Both the position numbers and the translations under genes were made by a program. 64,000 nt of DNA, taken from Corynebacterium kroppenstedtii (lineage in GTDB: Bacteria > Actinomycetota > Actinomycetes > Mycobacteriales > Mycobacteriaceae). This document shows positions 31,562-42,657 of the stretch, in pieces. Numbering within the stretch: position 1 is the first letter of the stretch; each line of letters opens with the position of its first letter. Below the pieces are notes generated by a model. The model was not told the origin of the DNA, made no database searches, and saw only the letters and a program-made list of their open reading frames with translations. The DNA is taken from the NCBI RefSeq assembly GCF_003243515.1, contig NZ_QFRA01000016.1:1-64000 (forward strand), read 5' to 3'.

Positions 31562-32566
31562 TTAGAACAGGGCGCTCGCCATTTCCCGTCTGGCTGTGGC
31601 TACGCGCGGGTCGGCGGGATCACACAACGTGAAAAGTTCGATCAACCGATCTTTAACCTGGGTCTTTTGATCCCCCGCCGATACCCGTAGGAGGTCCAGG
31701 AGCACGCGAAACGCGTCCTCTTCCTTCGACGAGATCATGTACTGATCAGCCTGAGCGAAGGTCTTCTCTGGTTCAGACGTCGGGTCGTCGGATGCGTGCG
31801 CCTCTGACACTCGTTTGAGGAGGGACACGTTCGCACGCGCAGCCTTGGCCTCAGCATTGTGCGGCTCGGCATCGATAATCTTGTCGTAGGCGGCGAGCGC
31901 AGCATCGAAGTCGCCGTTATTGAGGTCCTCTTCAGCGGCGTCTAGCCGTGGGTCCGATGGAGGTTCTTCATCCTGAGCCGCCGACGCTTTATCGGCGTCG
32001 GGAATACCAGGCAATTGGTCGCCGACTGCCTGCAGGATTTGGTCGATCCACCCCTGTAATTGTTCTTTCGGCTGTTGTCCTTCGAGAACTGAAATCGGGC
32101 GGCCATTTCCCAGTGCTATGACTGTCGGGATAGCGCGAACACCAAAGGCCTGAGCAATCTGGGGAACTGTATCTGCACTGACATTGGCAAAGATCCACTT
32201 GTAATTCGCCTGCCGTGCCATGGACTCAAGATTCTGGACGATGTCTTGAGAATCTGGCGACCGCGTCAAACTAATCGCGACAATAACCGGGACCTGCATA
32301 GACCGCTTGAGGACGTCATTTTCAAAATTGGCCTCGGTAACATCGACGGTCATCTGCGCTGCGCCGCTCGTAGAGCCGCCACCGGGAACGCCGGCACCGC
32401 CAGGTGCATTATTCCCGGCAGATGAACCCGCCGTACTGCCGGTCCCGCGCGCTTGGCGCTGACGTTGTTTTTCCGCCTCCGCCCGAGCTTCGGCTCGTGC
32501 TTTAACTTCGCCTAAATCAACTGCACCAGCTATAAACCGCTCAGGGCCTTTTCCCGGAGATGTCAT
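31562..32566 (-). CDS. CnoX/YbbN-like co-chaperonin (thioredoxin-TPR protein)
   Basis: This 334-residue cytosolic protein has a disordered Glu/Ala/Gly-rich N-terminus (residues about 15-70), a thioredoxin-fold domain (about 75-190) and C-terminal TPR-like helices (about 205-334). The thioredoxin active-site position reads LTRSPDSQD, so both cysteines of the CxxC are absent and redox activity is not expected. Fold hallmarks remain in FANVSADTVPQIAQAFGVRAIPTVIALGNGRPI with the cis-Pro. A holdase role handing clients to chaperones is known for the family and inferred here. It is convergent with glgB. Confidence 0.85.
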   Translation of the reverse strand: MTSPGKGPERFIAGAVDLGEVKARAEARAEAEKQRQRQARGTGSTAGSSAGNNAPGGAGVPGGGSTSGAAQMTVDVTEANFENDVLKRSMQVPVIVAISLTRSPDSQDIVQNLESMARQANYKWIFANVSADTVPQIAQAFGVRAIPTVIALGNGRPISVLEGQQPKEQLQGWIDQILQAVGDQLPGIPDADKASAAQDEEPPSDPRLDAAEEDLNNGDFDAALAAYDKIIDAEPHNAEAKAARANVSLLKRVSEAHASDDPTSEPEKTFAQADQYMISSKEEDAFRVLLDLLRVSAGDQKTQVKDRLIELFTLCDPADPRVATARREMASALF

Positions 32567-32681
32567 TACTGTCTTGTACCCCTCTCAGTAAGAATGTCTA
32601 ATTGTTCTGTGTCGTCACTGTGTATTCTTGGCGATGCTGTCGGGCGGTGCTACGTGGCACCGTGTTCTACCCGTCCGTCAT

Positions 32682-32996
32682 TCACTTCTCAGGTGACGAT
32701 GCGAGACGACGGTTCACAGCGTCCACCTTCTCGGTGAGCTGGTGGTCGTAGCCCGGGCGAATATCGGCTTTCACCACTAACGACGTCCGCGGGCTCACCG
32801 AGCTGACAGCTTCCGTTGCCCGCTTCACGACGTCGAAAACCTCGTCCCACTCCCCTTCGATCAGAGTGAACATGGCGTTTGTCTCATTCGGCAGCCCCGA
32901 ATCCCGAACAACTCGGATTGCCTCAGCAACCGCATCCGCGACACCACCATCGTCGTCAGTTGAAGTAGTCGGAGCAACAGAAAACGCAACAATCAT
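32682..32996 (-). CDS. Thiamine-binding protein (MTH1187/YkoF-like family)
   Basis: This 104-residue protein of the MTH1187 (DUF77) fold is a small ferredoxin-like homotetramer known to bind thiamine. Family features are the N-terminal strand MIVAFSVAP, the central VVRDSGLPNETNAMFTLIEGEWDEVFDVVKRAT (the conserved TxxEGEWDE signature), and the closing VVKADIRPGY. The ATG at 32994-32996 is the natural start; the longer reading to 33137 runs over the intergenic space. It may act in thiamine salvage or sensing, though no thiamine genes are nearby. Confidence 0.8.
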   Translation of the reverse strand: MIVAFSVAPTTSTDDDGGVADAVAEAIRVVRDSGLPNETNAMFTLIEGEWDEVFDVVKRATEAVSSVSPRTSLVVKADIRPGYDHQLTEKVDAVNRRLASSPEK

Positions 32997-33101
32997 GGCC
33001 CCGATTCTAGTCCAGCTCGGCGGACAATGTCGTACAAAATCACACCCCTGAATACGCCTGCGAAAAAGCGATATTGGCCGCGAGGGGCATAGCATAGAAG
33101 C

Positions 33102-33559
33102 ATGAGTAACAACGAGTACAGCACCGAAGTACCGCACGAACTAGTCAACTGCCTGGATCACGTAGGTATCGCCACAGCTGACTTGGATGCCACGCTGGAG
33201 GGTACCGCACGAACATGGGGTGGATCTGCCACCACGTCGAAACAAATGAAGAGCAGGGTGTTCAGGAAGCCATGGTTGGCCCGAAGACCCTCACGGAGCT
33301 GCAGGGAATGATTCAGGTTCTGGCTCCGCTGAACGAAAAGTCGACGATCACTAAGTTCCTCGACAAGAAGGGCCCGGGTTTGCAGCAGATGTGTCTGCGC
33401 ACGACCGATATTGACGCCCTCTGCGATCACCTGCGTAAGCAAGGTACCCGACTTCTTTACGACGAGCCGAAGAACGGAACCGCCGGTGCTCGCATCAACT
33501 TCGTCCACCCGAAGGATGCAGGCGGAGTTCTTCTCGAACTGACTCAGCCAGGAAAGTAA
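33102..33559 (+). pseudogene. mce: Methylmalonyl-CoA epimerase, single-base frameshift
   Basis: The epimerase interconverts (R)- and (S)-methylmalonyl-CoA in propionate metabolism. Reading starts MSNNEYSTEVPHELVNCLDHVGIATADLDATLE (33102-33200, with the metal His in DHVGIA) and then leaves frame. Inserting one base after 33200 restores WYRTNMGWICHHVETNEEQGVQEAMVG and continues to KDAGGVLLELTQPGK at the stop. Where the classical enzyme has His-His in the second module, this one has GLQQMC, which is also common in related actinobacterial proteins. The restored product would be about 152 residues, normal for the family. It is either a real null allele or a sequencing error. Confidence 0.82.
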
Positions 33560-33574
33560 GTTTTCCTGTCACTG

Positions 33575-33603
33575 TGGGGTCCACGGTGGTGGGCCCCATT
33601 TTT
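33575..33603 (+). terminator. Rho-independent terminator after the epimerase gene
   Basis: TGGGGTCC at 33575-33582 pairs with GGGCCCCA at 33591-33598 (one G-U pair) around an eight-base loop and is followed by five T residues at 33599-33603. It lies 16 bases after the stop of the epimerase and ahead of the convergent nucS. Confidence 0.7.
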
Positions 33604-33681
33604 GTTGGGTTCGACGGTGACGGCGGGACCTTTGCTGAGCCCCATTTTCACTGGACGAGCGGGCACCCGGACCCTGGCACG

Positions 33682-34443
33682 CTAAAACAGGCGAAGCTCC
33701 TGCGACGGGGTACCGCGCAATTCGTCGTAGTCGACGGTCACACACGTAAACCCACGATCCTCCGCAAGCGTCCGCGCCTGCGGTTTGATCTCCTGCGCCG
33801 CGAAAAGCCCCTTCACTGGCGCTAAAATTTCATCCCTGTTGAGCAATTCGACGTACCGCGTGAGCTGCTCAACGCCATCAATCCCACCGCGCCGCTTCAC
33901 CTCAACGGCCACGGTCTTCCCACTCGCGTCCCTGGTCAAAATATCGACGGGACCAATAGGCGTCGGATATTCGCGGCGGACAAGCGTAAAGCCCTCCCCC
34001 AACGCTTCCGGATGCTGCGATAACAGCTCCTGAAGATGCGCTTCCACACCATCCTTCGTGAGTCCTGGATCCTCGCCCAGGTCATACGTGGTGTCAGAAA
34101 TCTTGTCATGCACCGTAATGCGGAGCTGTTCCCCTTTTTTATTCTCGACGACCCAAAGCTCTTCCTCATGCGCGGTCTGAGCCGAGCCGTCGGCCCCCTG
34201 TTCGTCAAAACTGCCGACGGAGCTACTGTCGGCAGAGTCGGCGTCGGGATCATCTATAGCAATCGGGTGGACCGCGAGCGTACACGGCGGAGTCATCCAA
34301 TTGAGCGGTTTGTAGGCCCGGTCATCGGCGTGGACTGACACTGATCCGTCAGCTTTGACCATGAGTAGACGAGTTGCTTTAGGCAAGTGAGCGGTTAAAC
34401 GACCAACATAATCGACGGAACACGTAGCGATGACAAGGCGCAT
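33682..34443 (-). CDS. nucS: Mismatch-specific endonuclease NucS
   Basis: NucS cleaves mismatched DNA and provides the non-canonical mismatch repair of Actinobacteria, which lack MutS/MutL. In the 253-residue protein the N-terminal DNA-binding domain ([21 protein letters not shown]...) is joined by an acidic linker ([14 protein letters not shown]) to the PD-(D/E)xK nuclease, with Asp in IGPVDIL and E-x-K in [10 protein letters not shown]. The protein ends QELRLF, which resembles the hydrophobic sliding-clamp-binding tail described for NucS. The start is ATG at 34441-34443. It is convergent with the epimerase and lies 112 bases from DUF2550. Confidence 0.93.
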   Translation of the reverse strand: MRLVIATCSVDYVGRLTAHLPKATRLLMVKADGSVSVHADDRAYKPLNWMTPPCTLAVHPIAIDDPDADSADSSSVGSFDEQGADGSAQTAHEEELWVVENKKGEQLRITVHDKISDTTYDLGEDPGLTKDGVEAHLQELLSQHPEALGEGFTLVRREYPTPIGPVDILTRDASGKTVAVEVKRRGGIDGVEQLTRYVELLNRDEILAPVKGLFAAQEIKPQARTLAEDRGFTCVTVDYDELRGTPSQELRLF

Positions 34444-34555
34444 GAGCGAGAGACTACCAAATCACGTTCTCTCAGCACCTAACGCGTCTTAGCGTCGAAC
34501 AAGGCGCTGCGTCTAGCGATGTAGGCGATCAAGCCACGCTCAATAGCTAACGTCG

Positions 34556-35029
34556 TTAACTGTGGCGATGGAACCTGTGGCCCCGTTCTTTAACCCGCCG
34601 AGGGTGCTTACTGAGCCGCTGAATTCTCGTGCTCGGGGCGGATTCCAGCCACGCCACCAATGCCATATCCATGGCGTGTCCCCCGGCTACATCCACTCGT
34701 ACATCCCCCGCTTGAAGTTCGACTATTCGCGGATCGGCTAATAGCCGTAATACCCCCGTTTTGACGTCTCGTCGGCCAACAATTTCTATATTGTGCCTTT
34801 CACACGATAAGTCTGCCCCCGGTTTAAGAGACCGTAGCAAGTAAAGCTTTGCGGCGTCTTCCCCCAAAATGATGACCCCGTGGTGCCAGCGATGTCGTCG
34901 ACCGTCACGGTAAACAGCGGTACAGACTGGTATGCCACGGGGCCGGATCCACGAAAATCGCCATATGGCGACTCCCATTCCCCATGCGAGGATGGCCATA
35001 CACGCCATTGTCACGGTGAAGAGAACCAT
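34556..35029 (-). CDS. DUF2550 single-pass membrane protein
   Basis: This 157-residue protein has one N-terminal transmembrane helix (VTMACMAILAWGMGVAIWRF) followed by a basic soluble domain (RDGRRHRWHHGVIILGEDAAKLYLLRSLKPGADLSC) and an Arg/His-rich tail. The family is conserved in Actinobacteria directly downstream of atpC, as seen here, and its function is unknown. Orientation by charge suggests the domain is cytoplasmic. It is separated from atpC by a hairpin terminator, so it may have its own promoter. Confidence 0.78.
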   Translation of the reverse strand: MVLFTVTMACMAILAWGMGVAIWRFSWIRPRGIPVCTAVYRDGRRHRWHHGVIILGEDAAKLYLLRSLKPGADLSCERHNIEIVGRRDVKTGVLRLLADPRIVELQAGDVRVDVAGGHAMDMALVAWLESAPSTRIQRLSKHPRRVKERGHRFHRHS

Positions 35030-35104
35030 GGGCCACCTCTCCCATTACGTCCAGCGACGGCTCGTCATGCACGTCGTTCCTTGAGCTGAGTATAAACGAC
35101 GAAA

Positions 35105-35144
35105 CCCCCGTGTTCCTAAGAAATGGCCTTAGAAACTACGGGGG
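35105..35144 (-). terminator. Terminator of the ATP synthase operon
   Basis: CCCCCGT at 35105-35111 pairs with ACGGGGG at 35138-35144, and an inner CTAAG/CTTAG pair continues the stem. On the minus strand the last arm is followed by TTTCGTCG, a weak T-tract. It sits 26 bases after the atpC stop. Confidence 0.7.
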
Positions 35145-35169
35145 CGTAGGTGAGAGCTATACAGTCGAC

Positions 35170-35547
35170 CTACTTTTCTTTCGCACGCTGGACTGCTCGC
35201 AGCTCGGATTGAGCTTGAGCACGGTCGTGTGAATCCGTGTCGGAGCCTTTGTAGCTCTGCTCTGCGCTGGAAACATCCACTTCTGATGACCACGTGGCGT
35301 GGTCCGCCAGAATAGATACCTTGTGCTTGCCGACGGACAGGAACCCGCCTTGTACTGCAGCGACTTTCTTTTCGCCGTCGGTGGTACGGATGATGACCAC
35401 ACCGTTTTCTACAAGCTGCCCAAGGATGGGTTCGTGTCCGGGAAGTATGCCGATTTCACCTTCTGTGGTCTGTGCGGTGACAGACGTCGCAGCACCGGAC
35501 CATAGCGCTCGCTCAACGGAGACTAACTCAGTGGCAATTTCAGCCAT
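35170..35547 (-). CDS. atpC: F1F0 ATP synthase subunit epsilon
   Basis: This is the rotor-tip subunit that couples F1 to the c-ring and can inhibit ATP hydrolysis. The 125-residue protein begins [18 protein letters not shown] and has [17 protein letters not shown] and the conserved beta-barrel closing strand [21 protein letters not shown]. The C-terminal helical part is short and polar ([31 protein letters not shown]), as in other corynebacteria. It follows atpD by 12 bases and is the last gene of the operon. Confidence 0.93.
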
Positions 35548-35559
35548 GGTGTCCCTACC

Positions 35560-36999
<1,440 letters not shown>

Positions 37000-37983
37000 T
37001 TAGTCACTTTCTCCGCTGTCGTCGAGCGCTCCCGCGCCACCGACGATCTCTGTAATTTCCTGGGTAATTTGTGCCTGACGAGCTTGGTTAGCTGTACGAG
37101 ACAACGTCGTGGCAAGCTCAGTTGCGTTATCCGTCGCCGAACTCATAGCTGTACGGCGTGCTGCGGATTCTGACGCAGCTGACTCCAGCAGCAAGGCATA
37201 CAAAGCACGAGACACGTAGTGCGGGAGGAGCTCCGACAGCAACGTAGTCGCGTCGGGCTCAAATTCGTAGTTGGCACTAATTTCGGAATCGTCTGGGTCA
37301 GACAGCATGTCTTCGCCAGTCTCTACTTCCTCATAGTCGATGACTGCTTCCATCGGAAGCATCTGCCGGGCGACGGCCTTCTGAGACAGCATCGACTCGA
37401 ACTTCGTGTACACGACGTGGAGCTGGTCGAAGCCTTGCACGCTCTCGCCCTCAGGCGCGGTGAGCCCGGGGCGCCACTCTGCTTTGCCCGATGAGCTAGC
37501 AACGAATGCATCGATAAGGTGCCGACGCATTTCATGCGTGCCTTCGTACTCGGGGTCCTGGGAGTATCCGGTCCAAGCACCTTCAAGGGCCTCACCGCGG
37601 AAGCGGTAGTAGGTCAGCCCCTTGTTGCCGAAGACATAGAGGGCAACCTCATATCCCTGTTTTTCCAACAAAGCGCGTAGTTCAACAACTTTCTTGAAAA
37701 CGTTGTGGTTGTACCCGCCACACATTCCTCGGTCGCTGGACACCACCAAGATAGCGGCACGGTTTCCGCCTTCGCGTTCCCGAAGCATCGGGTGGTCCAG
37801 TGAACTTGCCGATGACAAGCGTTGGACGACCTTGGTGATTTCTTCCGCGTACGGTTGCGAGGCAGCTACCCTGGCCTGCGCTTTCGTGATCTTCGAAGTG
37901 GCGATCAGCTCTTGGGCCTTCGTGATCTTCTTAGTCGAGTTGACGGACTTAATCCGGTCTCGCAGTTCACGTAACGTAGCCAT
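37000..37983 (-). CDS. atpG: F1F0 ATP synthase subunit gamma
   Basis: This is the central rotor shaft. The 327-residue protein has the N-terminal coiled helix MATLRELRDRIKSVNSTKKITKAQELIATSKI and the closing helix ESAASESAARRTAMSSATDNATELATTL. An actinobacterial insertion is visible in the Rossmann-like middle domain (EEVETGEDMLSDPDDSEISANYEFEP), making it about 40 residues longer than the E. coli subunit. GGGAGG lies upstream of the ATG. It is flanked by atpA and atpD in canonical order. Confidence 0.96.
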   Translation of the reverse strand: MATLRELRDRIKSVNSTKKITKAQELIATSKITKAQARVAASQPYAEEITKVVQRLSSASSLDHPMLREREGGNRAAILVVSSDRGMCGGYNHNVFKKVVELRALLEKQGYEVALYVFGNKGLTYYRFRGEALEGAWTGYSQDPEYEGTHEMRRHLIDAFVASSSGKAEWRPGLTAPEGESVQGFDQLHVVYTKFESMLSQKAVARQMLPMEAVIDYEEVETGEDMLSDPDDSEISANYEFEPDATTLLSELLPHYVSRALYALLLESAASESAARRTAMSSATDNATELATTLSRTANQARQAQITQEITEIVGGAGALDDSGESD

Positions 37984-38030
37984 TTACACTCATCGCCTCC
38001 CTTCGTTCTTATCCATTGCGCGCACCGCCC

Positions 38031-39695
38031 TTACTTGCCCGAGGACTTACGCGACACAGTGATTTGTTCTTTGCCCAATTCGGATTGCTCCATTGGGTCT
38101 ACATCGGGCTCGTTGATAACAGGTTTGCCGTCGGAGGCCTGGAAGTTCTGCTTGAACTCATCCACAGCGGAGGAAAGCTCTGCCTTGGATTCGTCATTGA
38201 GTGGGGATCCACCCTCGACCTGCTCGAAAACACCAGCATGCTTCGAATGGAGGTGCTCGAGGAGTTCAGATTCGAACCGACGAATATCTTCGACGGGAAC
38301 GGAGTCAAAGTCGCCGTTGCCAGCAAGGTAGATCGACACCATCTGGTCTTCCACAGCTTGCGGGTGGTTCTCCGGCTGCTTCAGCAGCTCAACGAGGCGA
38401 GATCCGCGCTCCAGCTGTGCCTTGGAGGAATCGTCGAGGTCCGACGCGAAAGCAGCGAATGCTTCCAAGTCGCGGTATGCGGCGAGGTCAATACGCAGCG
38501 AACCCGAAACCTTCTTCATACCCTTTGTCTGGGCGGCACCACCGACACGGGAGACCGACACACCGACGTTAATAGCGGGGCGAACGCCCTGGTTGAAGAG
38601 GTCTGACTCCAAGAAGACCTGACCGTCGGTAATAGAAATGACGTTGGTCGGAATGAAGGCGGACACGTCGTTCGCTTTGGTCTCGATGATCGGCAAAGCC
38701 GTCATAGAGCCGCCACCCAAGTCGTCGGAGAGCTTAGCTGCACGCTCCAACAAGCGGGAGTGGAGGTAGAAAACGTCACCTGGGTACGCTTCGCGTCCCG
38801 GCGGACGACGCAGCAGCAGGGAGATCGCACGGTAGGCCTCAGCCTGCTTGGTTAAGTCATCGTAGATGACCAGCACGTGCTTGCCTTTGTACATCCAGTG
38901 CTGTCCCAGTGCGGCACCAGCGAAGGGTGCGAGCCACTTAAAACCAGCTGAATCTGATGCGGGAGCAGCGACAATGGTGGTGTAATCCAGGGCGCCGTTG
39001 TCCTCTAGGGTCTTACGGACACCAGCGATTGTGGAGCCCTTCTGACCGATGGCGACATAAATGCAGCGAACCTGCTTCTTCGGGTCCCCGGATTCCCAGT
39101 TGGCTTTCTGGTTAATGATGGTATCGAGGCAAACAGCCGTCTTACCGGTTTTACGGTCACCAATGATGAGCTGTCGCTGGCCTCGCCCGATTGGGGTCAT
39201 CGCGTCGATAGCTTTAATACCGGTCTGGAGTGGTTCCTCGACTGGTTGACGCATCAACACTGAGGGCGCCTGCAGTTCCAGGACGCGATCTTCTTCTGCC
39301 TCGATGGATCCTAGGCCGTCGATTGGCTGGCCCAGGGGGTTAATAACGCGGCCGAGGAATTTGTCCCCAACCGGAATGGACAGGACCTCTCCGGTCCTTT
39401 TTACTTCGTCGCCTTCCCGCAAGGTCTCGTAGCTTCCCAAGACCACGACACCGACTTTATCGGTGTCAAGGTTTTGGGCGACGCCGATGACGCCACCTGG
39501 GAACTCGAGCAACTCATTAGCCATGACTGAAGGCATACCCGAAACCTGGGCGATACCGTCAGCCGCACTAATGACCACGCCGACCTCCTCACGGGAGGCC
39601 TCCGCGGAGTAGCTCGAGGTGTAGTTCGCAATCGCGCTACGGATCTCGTCGGAGGAGATCGTCAGCTCGTCGGAGGAGATCGTCAGCTCCGCCAT
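38031..39695 (-). CDS. atpA: F1F0 ATP synthase subunit alpha, with duplicated N-terminal heptad
   Basis: This is the non-catalytic nucleotide-binding subunit of F1. The 554-residue protein has Walker [14 protein letters not shown], the arginine-finger region [27 protein letters not shown], and an extended C-terminus (about 40 extra residues, ending [13 protein letters not shown]) as in other Actinobacteria, where this extension limits ATP hydrolysis. The start is ATG at 39693-39695 with AGGAAG upstream; the reading to 39728 lacks a site. Its N-terminus reads [19 protein letters not shown], where the heptad ELTISSD is repeated because of a perfect 21-bp tandem duplication. Confidence 0.96.
   Translation of the reverse strand: MAELTISSDELTISSDEIRSAIANYTSSYSAEASREEVGVVISAADGIAQVSGMPSVMANELLEFPGGVIGVAQNLDTDKVGVVVLGSYETLREGDEVKRTGEVLSIPVGDKFLGRVINPLGQPIDGLGSIEAEEDRVLELQAPSVLMRQPVEEPLQTGIKAIDAMTPIGRGQRQLIIGDRKTGKTAVCLDTIINQKANWESGDPKKQVRCIYVAIGQKGSTIAGVRKTLEDNGALDYTTIVAAPASDSAGFKWLAPFAGAALGQHWMYKGKHVLVIYDDLTKQAEAYRAISLLLRRPPGREAYPGDVFYLHSRLLERAAKLSDDLGGGSMTALPIIETKANDVSAFIPTNVISITDGQVFLESDLFNQGVRPAINVGVSVSRVGGAAQTKGMKKVSGSLRIDLAAYRDLEAFAAFASDLDDSSKAQLERGSRLVELLKQPENHPQAVEDQMVSIYLAGNGDFDSVPVEDIRRFESELLEHLHSKHAGVFEQVEGGSPLNDESKAELSSAVDEFKQNFQASDGKPVINEPDVDPMEQSELGKEQITVSRKSSGK
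39645..39686. repeat. Perfect 21-bp tandem repeat inside atpA
   Basis: Two identical 21-base units lie head to tail at 39645-39665 and 39666-39686 (each starting CTCGTCGGAGGAG on the + strand). They encode the repeated ELTISSD heptad at residues 3-16 of AtpA and leave the frame intact. Confidence 0.92.
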
Positions 39696-39791
39696 GTTCT
39701 TCCTGCTCTCGGTAGTCTCTTCCAGCATTACTTGTTTATTACGTCGTATTTCTGGTCGCGGTCACGACCGGCATTCCGTCCGCCGTGGGCG

Positions 39792-40607
39792 TCAGGCAAA
39801 GGCTCGCCGTAATTTCTCGAGTTTGCCCGATGTGCTGCCATCGATACGCTCATCTCCGACCCGGATGACCATTCCACCGAGGATGCTGGGATCGACCTCT
39901 CCGTGGATGGACATCTTGTGACCATAAATTCGACCGAGCTTGTCAGCCAGGGTGGATCGTTGGGTATCGCTCAATTCGCCGGCAGTCACAACATGAGCAA
40001 CTTCGTACCCACGCAGCTGTGCTGCCTCCCGCGATAGCGTTTCACATGCTTCGACAGGACGTTGTTTAGCACGAGAAATCGCCTGCAAGGCAAGAGTTTC
40101 TGTAATTGAAGTAACTTTGCCGTACAAGACTGAGGCCAACAATTGGCGACGTCGGTCCGCACTAGCTTGTCGGTCTGCCAAAAGCATCTCCAGCTGCGGG
40201 GTGTCTTCAAGGACCCTCGCCAACTGGAACAACTCAGATTCGACGGTCGTGAGATTGTCGTCTGCCTCGGCGGCGCGGAACAGAGCCCAGCGGCCAAGTT
40301 GAACAAGCCCATTGCGGAAATCGCGCGTATTCGACCAGTCTTTATCTACTGCAGAACGCAACACGCTGCGCGAAGCCTGATTGAGCTTCTCACCGAAAAC
40401 GCGATCGGCAAGGTCTGCACGTTTCTCGGAGGACGCTGCGGGATCAATAAGCGCCACACGCAAGTCACGGTTGGAGTCCAAAACCTCAACGACGTCAAAA
40501 AACTCGGGTCCGATTTGTGCGCCGTCGACGGCGGCGTTGGACTGAGCAACGGTGTTGTCGAGGGCAGTCGCCAACTCGGTCATCGATTCTCGGCTTGCTG
40601 CGTGCAT
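39792..40607 (-). CDS. atpH: F1F0 ATP synthase subunit delta
   Basis: This is the peripheral-stalk connector between F1 and subunit b. The 271-residue protein is about 90 residues longer than the E. coli subunit, as usual for Corynebacteriales, with an N-terminal helical bundle (MHAASRESMTELATALDNTVAQS...) and the conserved C-terminal segment KLGRIYGHKMSIHGEVDPSILGGMVIRVGDERIDGST. I prefer the ATG at 40605-40607, which has AGGGAAG eight bases upstream. A GTG at 40616 overlapping the atpF stop is the alternative. Unlike in mycobacteria it is not fused to a b-type subunit. Confidence 0.94.
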   Translation of the reverse strand: MHAASRESMTELATALDNTVAQSNAAVDGAQIGPEFFDVVEVLDSNRDLRVALIDPAASSEKRADLADRVFGEKLNQASRSVLRSAVDKDWSNTRDFRNGLVQLGRWALFRAAEADDNLTTVESELFQLARVLEDTPQLEMLLADRQASADRRRQLLASVLYGKVTSITETLALQAISRAKQRPVEACETLSREAAQLRGYEVAHVVTAGELSDTQRSTLADKLGRIYGHKMSIHGEVDPSILGGMVIRVGDERIDGSTSGKLEKLRRAFA

Positions 40608-40612
40608 ACTGA

Positions 40613-41170
40613 TCACTTCCCTGCCGGAATGTCATCCAAGGAAGACAGGAAAGAATCCACTGTCTCCGCGCGCTTGGCATCGTCGGATAGATGAGAGCCG
40701 AGGAGCTTCTCCGCCAGATCGACCGAATTCTGACCCATGTCCTTACGCAGGTCAGCGACGACGGCATCACGCTGAGCAGCAAGTTGCTTTTCGCCTTGAG
40801 CGATAATGCGGTTGCTTTCCTCCGTTGCTTCGGTCTTCATATCCGCAACGATCTTTTGCCCGTCAGCGCGAGCTTCGTCGCGAATACGGGCGGCCTCTGC
40901 ACGAGCCTCAGCGAGCTGGTCGTTGTATTTTTGCAACGCAGCCTTCGCCTCGGATTGCGCGGCCTCCGCACGTTGAATACCGCCTTCAATGCGATCTTCA
41001 CGCTCAGAAAGAACCTCTTGGAACTTCGGAAGAACAAACTTCCAGAAAAGCCATAGGATCAGTACGAAGCAGACGATGGACCAGACGAGGTCGTATGGCA
41101 AAGGGAGAAGCGGCAAGTTGCCCTTTTCGAGAGGCAGCGTATCCTCAGCCAAAATAAGTGAGTTCGTCAT
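40613..41170 (-). CDS. atpF: F1F0 ATP synthase subunit b
   Basis: This is the peripheral stalk. The 185-residue protein has one transmembrane helix ([21 protein letters not shown], about residues 27-48) and then a long, nearly uninterrupted amphipathic helix rich in Ala, Glu, Arg and Gln ([34 protein letters not shown]) that dimerises as a right-handed coiled coil. A stretch before the helix ([14 protein letters not shown]) is exported. CTGGAGACT precedes the ATG. Its stop codon lies beside the atpH start. Confidence 0.94.
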   Translation of the reverse strand: MTNSLILAEDTLPLEKGNLPLLPLPYDLVWSIVCFVLILWLFWKFVLPKFQEVLSEREDRIEGGIQRAEAAQSEAKAALQKYNDQLAEARAEAARIRDEARADGQKIVADMKTEATEESNRIIAQGEKQLAAQRDAVVADLRKDMGQNSVDLAEKLLGSHLSDDAKRAETVDSFLSSLDDIPAGK

Positions 41171-41222
41171 AGTCTCCAGCTTTCGCTATTTCAAATGTCA
41201 GGATGTAATGGAAACAACCTGA

Positions 41223-41477
<255 letters not shown>

Positions 41478-41537
41478 TCAACATGTCGTTGGGTTTCCAA
41501 CGACGTATTCGTGAAAAACTTCGAGTGGGGTGTTCAG

Positions 41538-42389
41538 TTAGTGTTCGTCCGCATGCAGGGAAAGCTCAATGTACACCGCAGTCAGCAGGGCGAAAATGTA
41601 CGCCTGCAGGAAAATCACCAAAATCTCAAACAGCGAGAAGGCAAAGGCTGCCGCGATGGTAAAGCCGGACGCAACAAGCCAGCCGTTCATCTGCCAGAAG
41701 AAGAAGTTGGTTGCCGAGTACAAGAGCACCAGCACGATGTGACCTGACAGCATATTGGCCATAAGACGAATGGTCAGCGTGACAGGCCTCAAAATGAAGG
41801 TCGAGAAGAACTCAATCGGTACGACCAAGAAATAGAGAAGGAAAGGCAACCCCGGAATTACCAGAGAGCTCTTCATGTACTTCCCGAACCCGTACCGCTT
41901 GGCACCTGCATAGATCATGCAGATGTAGGCAACCACAGCCAAGAGCAGTGGCATACCGATACGAGCATTGGGGGAAACGTTCAAGAACGGGATCACCGAT
42001 GGTGCGTTCATGAACAGCACAAGGAAGAAGATCGTGGAAATAATCGGAAGGAAGCGACGTCCTTCTTTTCGACCAAGAATCTCCTCACTGATGTGGATAC
42101 GGACGAAATCCAACAAGTACTCAGCGACGTTCTGCACGCCACGCGGAACTAACTTCGGCTTCCGCATAGCGAAGAAGAAGAACAGCCCCATGAGCACCAT
42201 CACGAGGAGTCGGACGAACATGATGCGGTCGATGGCGAACCAACCATCGGCAAAATTACCGAACCAGAGGTTGATGTGATCACCATGCGCCGTCTCGGGA
42301 CAGCGTGACTCACCGTCACTGCCGGTCCCACAAACGAACCCCGGGAAAAAGTCGTGATCCAGATCTGGGGCGTGGAAATGCCCCTTCAT
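41538..42389 (-). CDS. atpB: F1F0 ATP synthase subunit a
   Basis: This is the stator half-channel for protons. The 283-residue membrane protein contains the essential Arg in TLTIRLMANMLSGH and the partner helix ASGFTIAAAFAFSLFEILVIFLQAYIFALLTAVYI at its C-terminus. The exposed N-terminus is hydrophilic and has two Cys (VCGTGSDGESRCPE). The ATG at 42387-42389 is used; a TTG two codons earlier is possible. It is the first structural gene after a 262-base gap that should contain the operon promoter. Confidence 0.95.
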   Translation of the reverse strand: MKGHFHAPDLDHDFFPGFVCGTGSDGESRCPETAHGDHINLWFGNFADGWFAIDRIMFVRLLVMVLMGLFFFFAMRKPKLVPRGVQNVAEYLLDFVRIHISEEILGRKEGRRFLPIISTIFFLVLFMNAPSVIPFLNVSPNARIGMPLLLAVVAYICMIYAGAKRYGFGKYMKSSLVIPGLPFLLYFLVVPIEFFSTFILRPVTLTIRLMANMLSGHIVLVLLYSATNFFFWQMNGWLVASGFTIAAAFAFSLFEILVIFLQAYIFALLTAVYIELSLHADEH

Positions 42390-42657
42390 GGACAAGGTTG
42401 TAACGCTCAGCGTTCTCTCCCGTGTTCGGGCCGCTTTCTGCCAAACAGAAAACGGTGCGATGGAGGTCTATGTGCATAGCCCACCGCGGATTCCGTCGCA
42501 CATCATCGCGGGGGCCCGTGGGTTATTCGGGTATGGCTACGCATAGCGATTTTTCCTTATAACCCGCAGTAGACCATAGCAGCTTAATTCAGGTTTTTCC
42601 CAAGCGATCTCTCAACCCGACCCCCCTAAAATTACACCTGATCCACCCCCATGCAGG

